In this document: positions 22,071 to 32,439 of the stretch, piece by piece | How the letters are laid out: every line of letters starts with the position of its first letter | Position numbering within the stretch: the first letter of the stretch is position 1 | Assembly: GCF_050947875.1 (NCBI RefSeq) | Contig: NC_134572.1 | Span: 133,045,105 to 133,109,104 of the forward strand | Direction of reading: 5' to 3' | Length of the DNA: 64,000 nucleotides | Source: Dermacentor variabilis | Lineage: Eukaryota; Arthropoda; Arachnida; Ixodida; Ixodidae | Notes under the pieces: model-generated | What the model was told of the DNA's origin: nothing | Seen by the model: the letters and a program-made list of their open reading frames with translations, nothing else | Databases searched by the model: none | Made by a program: the position numbers and the translations under genes

Positions 22071-22729
22071 ATCACTAACTGTTTTACATGTTGTGCTTGC
22101 GTGATCTACAGCCACTGCGTGCGTTTATATTCCGCTTTGTGGTCCTCAGCAAATTGTTGCAAGTTTAGTGCTCGTGTGTCACTTCACCATCCTCGTCTGG
22201 GTGTACGCTTTAAATTTTTAGTCAAGTCTTACCGAAACGCCCAAACAGCCCCATTGCTGAACAGTGAAACGCTGCGCTACACAGAAGACACAGACGCGAG
22301 CATCACGGCATTGACTAACCTCAATCTTGTTCGCAAGTTGTTCGTACGTTGCGACACTACCGTTCTCTGTAGCACGCACATCCAGCGAGTTTTCATTTTT
22401 GCTGCCTGATGTCTTCGCAACAAAACGAAAGAAAATGACTAATGAAGGTTTGGCAAACTTTGAAGAGAAAGAACGTATGAATGGCTGCTGAGGACGCACA
22501 GAAAAATCCAGACCAGTTCGTTACATTTACTGTATTTGTGCAATAACAGTTGGGAGAAAAGTAACGTAAACGTAATCAGTTACAGTTTAGTTCAGATTAT
22601 GAACGACCAGCGCTTGCCTTCCAGGATTTGAATTATGCTGCACTAACCAGTCGAAGCTGCTACCCTGTACTGAAGTACAGTTTAGTAATTGCTCAAAATA
22701 CATTTGTTGCGCCTCGGCTGCTGTTGGTG
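22071..22729. other. Spacer, no gene seen
   Basis: The first part may be the Penelope 3' UTR. The rest has no recognisable coding sequence; short frames here carry no motif. It ends where the ORF1 remnant of the next LINE begins. Confidence 0.4.
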
Positions 22730-23213
22730 ATGACAATGATGCCGGAATAGAGCAAATAATTAAAGAAGTAACTTCTTTAACAAACGCTAATGAAGAATTC
22801 ACCAGGCAGGTAGTAGAGCTTCGTAAAAAAGAGCAGTTGAGCCCTGCTAGAGTAAAGATAGATAGACCTGTAAGCAAAAGCAACGATCCAGGGGAATCCA
22901 GCTCTCCTGCCCCTAAAAAGAGGGCGGTGAGTTCCGGGGAATTTCAGTCTTCTCAGCCCTCGGTGAAATAAAAGAGGCAATTAAAGCGATAAGAGAGACA
23001 GTGGAAACGACCAACTTTAAAGTGGACAAATTGTGTAAATGGAGTCTAACGGTGGAGAAAAGACTTAGGAAAATTGAGGCGCGAGGTGATGACGACGACG
23101 AGTATCTGCCATCGGAGGCGGATAGTATAAAGTCCATGTCTGGATTGTCGGGGGCCATCACCGCGAGTAAAATAGCGGGTAAGGCAGCCTCACCTAATAA
23201 CAATGGAAAGTAA
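22730..23213 (+). pseudogene. LINE ORF1 C-terminal part
   Basis: The sequence is acidic and basic with a helical part (IIKEVTSLTNANEEFTRQVV). A frameshift near 22940 is followed by KEAIKAIRETVETT, a coiled coil, and DDDDEYLPSEADSIKSM to a TAA at 23211-23213. No zinc knuckle remains. The stop overlaps the ATG of ORF2 (ATGGAAAGTAA), an arrangement known to favour reinitiation. Confidence 0.5.
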
Positions 23214-26200
23214 TCATGGATTCAACGTGTGGCAATGGAATTGTCGTGGGTTCCAACACAAAAAAGCAGCACTGCGACAGGTGACCAGGTCATCTGAGGC
23301 CAGGCCAAAGGTAATCATGCTGCAAAAAACCTTAGCGGACGAAATTATGCTTACGGCGTACAAAGTTATATGTAGAGACAAAAATATGAGGAGGGGGTTG
23401 GCGACCCTCATTGACAAAAAGTTGCCATACATTGAGCATGATATTCATCTTGGACATTCCACATTTGAATTTATACTATTTGAGATAATACTTAAAAGGA
23501 ACAGAGGTAATACGCAAAGCATGTTCTGTTTGAATATCTACAGGAGTCCTAACGACATGAGACAGAGGTTTAGAGCACTCTTCAACAAGGTGCTTTCGGT
23601 TGCCGAAAACTCCCCGCTCACTATTCGAGAGGACTTTAATGCTCCCTATCACACATAGGGATACACTTGGAACACAAAGAAGGAAGAGGAGCTATGGAGC
23701 CTTGCCATGTATCTGGGATTATGCTTGATTACTGATCCAGCGTATCCCATCCGTTGTGGCACGTCCACAAGCAGGGACTCCACACCAGATCTTACTTTTG
23801 TAAACAACTTAAGAGGGGCCAATTGAGAAAATTCAATCATGGATATCGGGAGCGATCATTACATCATACACATAACCATACGCATACCGAGACAGGAAAC
23901 TAGAATCTTCAAATTCGCTGATTGGGATCAGTTCAGAAAAATCAGGGCGAACAGAAGGAAAGTGGGTCCTCTAGATGCCGAGCAGGAGCCCCTTCAGACA
24001 TGGGTCATCCAGCTCAGAGAGGACGCCAAAGAGTCCACTAAAGAAATCAGGACAGAGGAAAATATTGAGGCTATGGACAGCAGGCTGGCGCATCTGATTG
24101 AGGCCAAACAGGCTATATCACAGAGATGGAAAACGCAGAGACTTAACAGAAGGCTAAGGGGGAAAAAAGCGCAATTAAACAGAGAAATTGATGATCACAC
24201 GAATATTCTCGTGAAGCAACAGCGAGATGAGATCTGTAATTCGGCTGATGGTAGACTCAAACATGGAGGTAGCTGGAACCTCCTCAAGCACTTGCTCAAC
24301 GAGAATGAAACAAAGACAAGCAAGAGAACAGCTATAGCTCAGTTGGTTCATCAGGAAAGCCAAGATAAAACACAGAAGGATATCATGGATAGTCTCGCAG
24401 CCAAATATCTCCCACTTAAACAACCAAACGAAGAAGACGAGAGCCCCGAATATACGGGAGGCATATGTGAAGAACTTGACCGGGACTTCACTGAAAGTGA
24501 AGTGAGGGCGGCTCTTCACAGTCTCAATGGTGGATCGGCGGCTGGACCTGACGGAATAACTAACAAGATATTAAGAAAGATAGATGATGAATCAATTTCT
24601 TATCTAACTGAACATTTCAATGACTGTTGGAGAAAAGGGGTATACTCAGAGGAATAGAGGGTGGCCAATACTATTCTCATACCAAAGCCAGGCAAACAAC
24701 TCACTCTGGACAACCTCCGTCCTATTTCCTTAACGTCATGCCTAGGCAAAGCTATGGAACATGTCATCCTAAATCGACTCACGAAATACCTCGAGCAGAA
24801 CGACATGCTCTCATACAACTTGATCGGCTTTAGTCCCGGGCTGTCAACTAAGGATGCTATGCTGCTGATCAAACACCAGCATATACAAGCCAGGCCAGCG
24901 CATACGAAAGCTCGTTTGGGATTGGATGTGGAAAAAGCTTTTGATTGTATAGAGCATAAAGCAATACTTGGCGTCCTCTCGGAGATGGGGTTAGGTAAGA
25001 GAGTTTTTAACATGATTAAGGACTTAGTTAGTTAGTTAATTCGGGTTTTATGGCGCAAAAGCAACTAAGGCCATGCTGCGCCAGCCACAAGATATTAAGG
25101 ATTCAAATGTTAAACAGTGGAAGCAGCGTTATTTTAGGGTCTGTGTAAAAAACCGGTTTCTTCTAGAAAGCTGAACAAGTCAGCGAAAGGTACTAGCGGT
25201 TCATCTCCGACTATTGAGGCGGGGTGTAAAGGTATGTGTAAGTTACAGAGATTCTGTAAAAGCTTGTGACTCTGTGTATCAATATTTGGACATGTCATAA
25301 TAATGTGCATAACGGTGAGTGGTTCATGGCACTTCTCGCAAGTTGGCGGGTTTTCGTTTTGAAGTAGAAAATTGTGGGTCAGGTGCGTATGCCCGATTCG
25401 GAGTCTACGTAGGATCACCTCATAGAAGCGTTAGAAATCGAACTGCACAACTCATGCTGGCTGAGCTTCAATCAGAAGCTAAGAATTTGGGAGATAGGGG
25501 CACTGCACAAGGGGCTGTGCTCTCACCCATGCTATTCAATTTAGCAATGTCCAAGGTTGCAAGAAATCTGGAGAAAATTGAGGGTATACATAATGTGGTA
25601 TATGCCGACGACATAACCATATGGAGTGCCAAGGGTAATTAGGACAGACAGAGACCAGATTACAGGAAAGTTTATATGTTGTAGATAATACACTGAAAGA
25701 CATGGGGTTGAAATGCTCGGCAGCCAAATCAGAACTCTTGGTCATCAAACATCGCAGAAAAGGTCGTAAACCAAGAGGTTACATTCCGGAAGATGAGCCA
25801 AGAGTGTGCTAATACACTCATGAATGATCTGCAATCAGGCTAGTTGAATAAAATCAAGGTTCTTGGGTATCACATCGACGGAAACATTGCTAGCTATAGA
25901 ACAATACGATATATCTCGAATAAAACAGATGAAGTCATTAGGTTACTAACGAGAATTACCAATAGACACAGAGGCTTAGGAAAAGAGCGCTTTGAGGCTA
26001 ATACATGCCTTTGATCTGTGTCACTTCACTTATATGTGGCTGGATTATTCAAATGGAAGCAGGCAGAACTTAAAAAAACTTACTGTAATGCTCAGGAAGC
26101 TCGTTAAAGTGGGCCCAGGGATACCCAGTAGCGCTGCAACCGACAATCTCATGAGTCTAGGGGTGCACAAAATAATGGAAGAAATCACGGAGGCCCAACA

Positions 26201-27157
26201 GCTAGCGCAACACGAAAGATTGACAAAATCACGAGCTGGCAGGAACATATTACAAGCAATAGGGGCATAACTGAATACACCAAGAAGCCCAATAGAGGCT
26301 GAAGTAGAATTAAGGACTGACGTTAGGAACAAGATCAGAACCAACCCTCTCCCCAGAAACATGCCTACAGAATATAACGTCAAAAGGAGAAAGGCAAGAG
26401 CAAGAACACTCTTGCAGGAAATAGAGCAGCAGAAAGAACTGGCAGCTATAGTTGATGCTGCCTGGGTGAAAGGTAAAGAAGCATATACAGCCATCGTCTC
26501 AAATTATCAAGGGAAAGTGCAAGACGCTATCACTATTTTTACCAAGGACCCCATGGTGACGGAACAAGGGGAAATTGCTCTAGCCATCAGGAGTAATAAG
26601 TGGGCCTGCATTTACAGTGATTAGAAATCCGCTATAAAGTGTTCTGATAAAGGCTACGTAGCTGAAGTTGCAGCTAAACTTTTTGAAAACATTGGGATTA
26701 TGAGAACTGAAATCCGATGGTTTCCTGCGCATGTGGGGAAAGTGCACGAGACTCGGGTAAACCTCAATGAGGTGGCTCATGACTTGACACGAGGAATTGC
26801 TAGCCGTGACAGTCCCAACCGAGCCGTTCACCATCAAGCCAGGGAATCTAGAGATCATTTATAACATACAATGACGTTACCAAACATTACTATTTAGGAC
26901 GCAGGCAATTACCATTGCCACCTTCAAAACTGAACCGAGCTCAGGCAGTCTCACTGCGCTTATTGCAAACAGGTACCAATCCCACACCGTACACCATTAA
27001 TAAAATAGATCCAGAGAGGGAGATTAAGATGGACTCCAACGATTGTAATGGCATCATTGGAATCAGACATATGCTGGCGGCGTGTCCCGCGACTCTCCCC
27101 AACCTTGTTGAAGAATGGACACACTGGGAGAAAAGGATTCAAAGCCCATTGTTTTAG
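23203..27157 (+). pseudogene. LINE ORF2: endonuclease, RT and RNase H (multiple stops, one insertion)
   Basis: One frame runs from the ATG at 23203 to 25027 with only three stops, near 23656, 23824 and 24655. It reads WQWNCRGF, REDFNAPYH (normally GDFNAPH), GSDHYIIHI, GSAAGPDGI, IPKPGK and GLDVEKAFDCIEHK (RT motif A). An antisense fragment then interrupts. RT resumes at about 25431 (NRTAQLMLAEL, GTAQGAVLSPMLFN, YADD). Later parts are in shifting frames: a thumb region (about 25992-26270), RNase H (IVDAAWVKGKE, CIYSD) near 26450-26625 and FPAHVGKVHE near 26712. The C-terminal part is LNRAQAVSLRLLQTG, ending at 27157. It cannot encode a full protein. Confidence 0.7.
25028..25430 (-). mobile_element. 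Antisense 3' fragment of another LINE, nested in the ORF2 above
   Basis: The minus strand encodes a clean C-terminal LINE segment (RLRIGHTHLTHNFLL, CEKCHEPLTVMHIIMTC) from 25418 to a stop at 25134. A 3' UTR with CCATAAAACCCGAATTAACT and a CTAA-repeat end near 25028 follows. It splits the surrounding RT between motif A and the NRTAQ segment. TTAG occurs at both ends (25024-25027 and 25431-25434) and may be a short TSD. It is 5'-truncated and its open frame suggests it is younger than its host. Confidence 0.7.
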
Positions 27158-27290
27158 GACCAACTAAGGGCAGTCCAGAGGGCCAGTGATGTCGCTGAAA
27201 GGCTTGGCCTGACAGTGCCAACGTGGGAGCGGCCCGCCTTGGCTTAAGAAGTCGAGCCTCCGGACTTCATTACAAAAAAAGTTTTCACAA

Positions 27291-27620
27291 ACACACACAC
27301 GGTAATTGGTCCTTTTAATCAATTATATTTTTCAATGAAGTAATTGCAGTTGTAATCGGTTACCTTCTATCTGAATTGAGGAGTGGCAAAAGATTAGGCA
27401 CGACAGAACCAACATGTGCAGGCGCACTTCTACCGCCTCTGGTCTTTTGCTGCGCCAGAGCTCTCGCAAAATTCATGCACCAGCAACGTTTTTTATGCTT
27501 AATCAGTTTTCCTTTTCTTTTTGTATTTGTAGCGTCCACAAGTCTGGTTCAAACAGCATGCCGCCGTGAAGACATACGTACCACAGCGGCCAGCAGAATA
27601 AGCAGAGTAAAACTTTGATC
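27291..27620. other. Short spacer, no gene seen
   Basis: A CA run follows the LINE end at about 27288-27300. The rest has no recognisable feature. Confidence 0.4.
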
Positions 27621-27818
27621 TTTTGTTTAGCACCGCTCCCAGCCACGGCGGCTGCATTTTGATAGGAGCGAAAATATCCGTTTACTTAGATTTAGGTGCA
27701 CGTTAAAGAACTCCACGGGGTCCAACTTTCTGGAGTTCCTCACTACGGCGTGCCTAATAATGAGATCGTGGTTTTGGCACATAAAACCCCATAATTTAAC
27801 TTTTTTTGTTTAGCGCCG
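27621..27818 (+). mobile_element. 5'-truncated Ruka-like SINE, copy B, with its TSD
   Basis: The body runs from about 27636 to 27803 and lacks the tRNA-like head. It keeps GGTGCACGTTAAAGAACTCC and CTACGGCGTGCCTAATAATG and ends ACATAAAACCCCATAATTTAAC. It is bracketed by TTTTGTTTAGCACCG (27621-27635) and TTTTGTTTAGCGCCG (27804-27818), a 15-bp TSD with one mismatch. This shows it inserted already truncated. Confidence 0.85.
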
Positions 27819-27856
27819 GTTTTGAGACTACATTTCGTTACGAAAAGTCCGTGCGG

Positions 27857-27872
27857 GCACACACACACACAC

Positions 27873-27903
<31 letters not shown>

Positions 27904-27947
27904 CGTGTGCGTGTGTGTGTGTGTGGGTGGGTGGGTGAGGGGGTGTT
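27857..27947. repeat. (CA)n/(GT)n microsatellite with inverted halves
   Basis: A CA run is followed directly by a GT run through ACACGTGTGT, so the two halves can pair as a hairpin. A GGGT-rich end follows. Confidence 0.85.
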
Positions 27948-29248
27948 TGTGTACTCGTAAAGTGCTATCAATGTACTAAATATCTAAAGTGATGTGTATT
28001 GCTGTTCTACATATTTGTTTCCGCACTGTGCGAAATGTACATGTTTCAATGCTCCGACATGTTATCAGGCATGCGACGCAGCTGGCGAAGCGAGCGGAGG
28101 TGAACGCAATGACGAGGAACGCAGTGTGACGTCATGTGCCTCCACGGAGCACCGCCACGGCGAAATCGCCACGGCAAGTTCGCGGCCAGTGAAGCTTTCT
28201 CTTTAAAATGCCCTAAGCACATAGTTTCAAGCACAAGTGTATGTAATGAGCCCTGGCTTGACTTCAATTCTTCAGTTGCAAGATTCCAAGGAGTGACTGT
28301 AAGTAAAAAAAACTAACGCAGAACAGCATTCTTTTTTAACGATCGTGACTGGTTATTAGAAAAAACGAGTTAGTCTGCGTCGATTTCGCGATAAGTGCAC
28401 CTTGTATCTTACGATGCATAATGCTTCTCATTATGTATCCGAAATAGAAGTACTGATACACGTTTGCCGAATGTATCATGATACAGATATAAGATACGCA
28501 TACGATCTCGTAAGATACATAAATTGCATGATGGTACTGTACGACCATTTTATTCTTCTTCAGTGCTATACCGGACAATGATATAATCACAATAGGCATT
28601 GCAACTATCAGCAGTCAAATTTTCCAAGACTCCATCATTTTCTGTAACCATGCTCCGGAATTCTTCCAACCGAAGAGTAGCCTGTTGTATTGACACGTGC
28701 TTAGCCTTTTTCCGGGGACGGCACTTCACCAGCTAACAGGTTGAATTTATGCATGAAGTTACGCTGCTGCATGATTTGGGACTTACTCGAATGCTATCGT
28801 TGGTATCAATATGTTGTGTATGTTCGCGCTGAACCTTGTGTGAGGAGGTTGTTTGCTCTACGCGAATAGTGCTGTACTTTCTGCAAAAAGAGGTGTGAAA
28901 ATCTACTTTCTGGAAGGTATACGAGCACTAGCAATTACGCTAGAAGCTTCAACGAGTAATGAACAAAAGCCGACATGCTTGACCCGCAGATTAGATTTTC
29001 AACGATCGCCGACTGTGCTCGCCGCTATCGTTGTGCTTTAAAAAATATCACTTGTTTTTAGGGGCACGATTTCACCCAATAAATAGCTAGTTTTGTAAAG
29101 CAGTTATCGCTACTTGATTCTTCGCCGTCGCTACTACGTGACAGTATTCATGTACGCTGAAGGATGCGACAGAAGCTGTGTAATGCTTGTATTCCTCTGG
29201 CGGTGGTATCGGCCAGTACGCTTTGCACGGGTCAGTTCTTGAAAACTA
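27948..29248. other. Unassigned region
   Basis: No supported gene. On the minus strand at about 28600-28730 a broken frame reads RPRKKAKHVSIQQATLRLEE then FRSMVTENDGVL. This faintly resembles the start of hAT-related CGBP1-like proteins, too weak to call. A GC-rich patch at 28060-28200 has no clear frame. Confidence 0.3.
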
Positions 29249-30135
29249 TCAATAGCCCACCGCTTCGTTCAAGATGTCATCAATTCGTGGCATTGGAAAG
29301 TGAAAAATATACGCTTGTCTGTCGATAAGCCGATACTTGGTGCAATGTCTAAAAGTGCTATCTTCCTTCGGGACTATTTTGATGAGAGAGGCGAATACCA
29401 ACGTTGTCAGGCTGATTATTCCAGCACTCAGCATTATCTAGTGCTCATTTTTCAACAATTTAAAGCCTATAAGGCTTCATGCAAAGAACTGTTATATCTT
29501 TCCGCTTGAAAGGCACTTCGATCTCCGATGTCGCAGCCGGATAAGCTCGATGCAAGTTATATCTGGATAGGCATTCGAAACATCTTCTGAAGATTTGACG
29601 ACATGAGGCGTCCTGTGGTTCGCATCAGCGACCTCAATGGGCTTGGAATCATGTGGGAGCTCGTCCTTCCAAGAGATGTTAACTTTCAGGCGCTTCAAGT
29701 CGGGTCTTGACAATATGAAGGTGAATTCAACGACCTTCATGGCTGCAGCATCAATGTTAAGTGTCACGCTTTTGAATTCCTCTGTAACGGTTGTCCAATC
29801 CTGTAGGAATCTAGTCTTTCCATCGTAGCTGCGCACTTTGATGTTTCTGTGAATCTCATTTTCTGGTATGAGACGGGAGTTTGAGGCTTACAGATGCTTC
29901 TGTGTCAACTAGAACGTCCGCATCATTCCCTTTTTTTCATCTTTGCGTGTAGAACGTCAGGTTTGGCAAGATAAACAAATGCATCTAAGTTTGCGGGATG
30001 GAGCGTTGGGCCCTTATGCACTCCATGTTGCCGCACTGGGAGAACTAAAAGCACCTGGTCCGGTTTGTCCATTAATTGGGCTTGCACAGCGATGCAGTGA
30101 AGCTTTAGAAATGGAGTTGGCACGTCGGCGCTCAT
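29249..30135 (-). pseudogene. pol: Ty3/Gypsy pol remnant: aspartic protease and start of reverse transcriptase
   Basis: Minus-strand reading from about 29930 gives DADVLVDTEASVSLK, a retropepsin active-site region with the usual DTGAS changed to DTEAS. The 114-codon frame 29836-29492 follows (VRSYDGKTRFLQDWTTV, FILSRPDL). Near 29340 comes YRLIDRQAYIFHFPMPRIDD, the first RT motif of Gypsy elements. Upstream (29940-30135) a gag-pol junction with a decayed zinc knuckle (QCGNMECIRAQ) is possible. The RT palm and everything after it are missing. Frames shift between the pieces. Confidence 0.6.
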
Positions 30136-30169
30136 ATGCAGGCTGATGCACTACGATGTGTTTTATGCT

Positions 30170-30300
30170 GTGAAGAGAAGAGAGAGAGGGACAAGAAGGA
30201 AAAGCAGAGACGTTAGTCCAAGTATCACCCGATTGGCTACCCTATTCTTCGGGAAGGGGAAAATGGGAAAAAAAGATAAGAATGAGAAAGAATTTCTTCA
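30170..30300 (-). mobile_element. LINE 3' UTR remnant
   Basis: A purine-rich plus strand (AAGAGAGAGAGGGACAAGAAGG, then CCCGATTGGCTACCCTA and GGGAAGGGGAAAATGGG) resembles the 3' end of the antisense LINE at 60120-60860. No coding part was found. Confidence 0.35.
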
Positions 30301-31782
30301 ACACTGCTGAGCTTGGAGTTGCCTCCTACAACCCTTGCTCATTTCCGGATTGAGGAACAGCACAAGGGATGTCTCCGGGAGCTTTAGGTCAGCCAACTCA
30401 AGCAGCCTCCTTTTCTCAAGAAAGCAATCGAGAAAGGTGCCTCCGTGGTGGTTATACGAGATCACTTAAGCTTTCTCCCACTGTCTGACACTGTTAAGGC
30501 TGAAGGCTGGCGCAAAAGCTTCGCTCCACTTATTCTCAGTGACTCAGTCTAAAATTCGGAAATCATACTGGACCTTAATTCTCTGTGTCGCTGTTTCACT
30601 TACTACGTTCACAAGCGTACTCGTCGAACACCAACCATGTTATTGAGGCTGTTGACGACCCGCCAAAGATGTCCGGCCCTATAGTTTCATTTCGACGGCG
30701 TTCCTTGTTTTGTATTATGCAGGCAAGAGCGGCCATCAGCCGCGACTGTTGTTCCTATTGTTTATAATGCAAATCAAGGAGCTGAGTGAGGCGCTGATTG
30801 GTGTCAAAGTTCCTCGGCCCTCTTCTGCCCTGTAGCTTTAATGAACGGTACGAAAGTATTTAAAGCTCACCTCCGCTTTCACGTTAATTCTCACTGCATT
30901 TTGGTCGATCAGTCTTGCCTCTGGTACCATTCCTTTTGAACCGACCCAGCCCAGTAGCTTGTCTTAAGACATATCTGAAGAAAGTATCTAAGGTACATAG
31001 ATCTTCAGTACTTCCCAGCCTTGCTGTGTAGCCACTGAACGAACGATTAAAGTTTGCAGTGTTTTTCCTGTACACTACATTTCCTCCACCGTGAAATGAC
31101 ATGGCGTTCATGACGGGCAATCTTTTCTTTTTATTCGAGCAAGGTAATATCAATAAGGAATTTCTTATGTCACACTAAAACAAGCCCAGTTATTCCGAAA
31201 AGAAACCTCCGCGACATTCGAGTTCGTCGTATGCTGCCTTCGGCGAAGGATGACGCCACTGCTAATCAATACTTCCTTTGGACCGAAAGCGACGCGCTCT
31301 TTCTAAACTGTGTCCCTTTCGCGTTCTCGGCTTATCTAGAGGCTTCGGGGACACGCGAGAGTCCTGTCTGGCCGCGTCGACGACTTTTGCGAGAACAGGC
31401 CGCTCGGCTTTCTTTTCAGCGGTGCTGTTTCCGGGACAACCGACCGCGTGCGACGACGCACGCAGCCCGCCCCGACTACGGTGCACCGCGCTATGAAGAG
31501 AACAGTCAATAACATCACGTGCGCTCGCATTTGTTTCCACCACGCGCGCGTCGCACTCACTGCCTTGTTCCCGAGACAAAACGCAGGAGGTGATATGTTG
31601 CAGCGTCACGGAGCGAACGTCGCGTCCTTGGGGTGTCTATATCGCGTTTTAAGTGATTCAGTTAAATTTCCCAAGCTCGATACAATGTACCACAAAGTGT
31701 CCTCAATCTTAGGTTTATTAGCAACACCTGGGCTATCAAAGGCACAGACAGATCAGACGGCCATGGGTTGAGAATGCTTAAC
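30301..31782. other. Unassigned region
   Basis: No recognised gene. Short frames at 31231-31771 overlap on both strands in GC-rich DNA and carry no motif. Confidence 0.4.
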
Positions 31783-31915
31783 CAGCCGTGGGCAACTCAG
31801 TGAATATGGCATTGTGTTGCTGAGTACGATGTGGCGGTTTCGAATCCCGGCAGCGGCTTGCCGCTAGTGATCAAGGCAAATTTAAAAATACCCGTTTACG
31901 GTGCCTATAGGTAAT
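31783..31915 (+). mobile_element. Ruka-like SINE, copy F, diverged and truncated
   Basis: It starts with a tRNA-like head (CCGTGGGCAACTCAGTGAAT; B box GGTTTCGAATCCCGG), then a shortened body with AAAAATACCCGTTTACGG. The distal GTGCCTCATAATC part is missing. Confidence 0.55.
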
Positions 31916-32439
31916 TAAATGTTTTCCTGGCGAAAATAAATGGGTCCTTCCTTCTACCAGAATTTTGAGTTTGTAAGCGACAGTGTAAATGGTTACTTTA
32001 TTTATTTTTTTTTTTTTTTTGTCTACACCAACATCAGTCGTGCGCTCTGGTCGAGCACTTTGTTTTTTCTTGCGCTCTCAGTCGTTTATTGCGAGGCATA
32101 CAAGAAGACATCGTTTAATATGTATACGCGCGAACCTTCTCGAATGAAGCTAGCATAAGCAAGGCTTTTTGTCGAAATACCAGTTCCTGCCTCGGATATA
32201 ATTGGCCTTAGGGAAGTTAGGAGTACCGTTAAGCCATATTGGGCACTGAGGAATGATCATGTCTTCTGTTACAGGTGCCTTTTTCAGATGAGAGAGAATA
32301 GGAGTAGGATCTGCAATTGATGGGGACATAACGGGCAAGATTGATTAATTGAACAGCATTAGTGAAAGGGTGTAGCAGTCGTCATAATAAAGATAAATAA
32401 GAGGTATAGATAAACGGCAGTACAAGCCTATTCTCCTAT
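31916..32439. other. Spacer before the RTE-like LINE
   Basis: It contains a T-rich run at about 31998-32022 and no supported gene. Its right part may be the decayed start of the RTE element. Confidence 0.35.

Larger units (their letters stand above)
22730..27290 (+). mobile_element. Second I-group LINE, decayed and interrupted
   Basis: It contains the end of ORF1, an 11-bp ORF overlap, and a complete but mutated endonuclease-RT-RNase H ORF2 of the same kind as the minus-strand element at 7.7-13.6 kb (shared phrases WNCRGF, GSDHYI, IPKPGK). The 3' end lies near 27290 (ACAAAAAAAGTTTT). It carries several stops and an antisense LINE fragment inserted at 25028-25430. The 5' end is missing or unrecognised. 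It is clearly older than the element at 7.7-13.6 kb. Confidence 0.7.

Noticed and set aside
28600..28730. CGBP1-like or hAT transposase start
   Set aside because: Only a faint resemblance over about 35 residues, with no zinc-binding residues in register.
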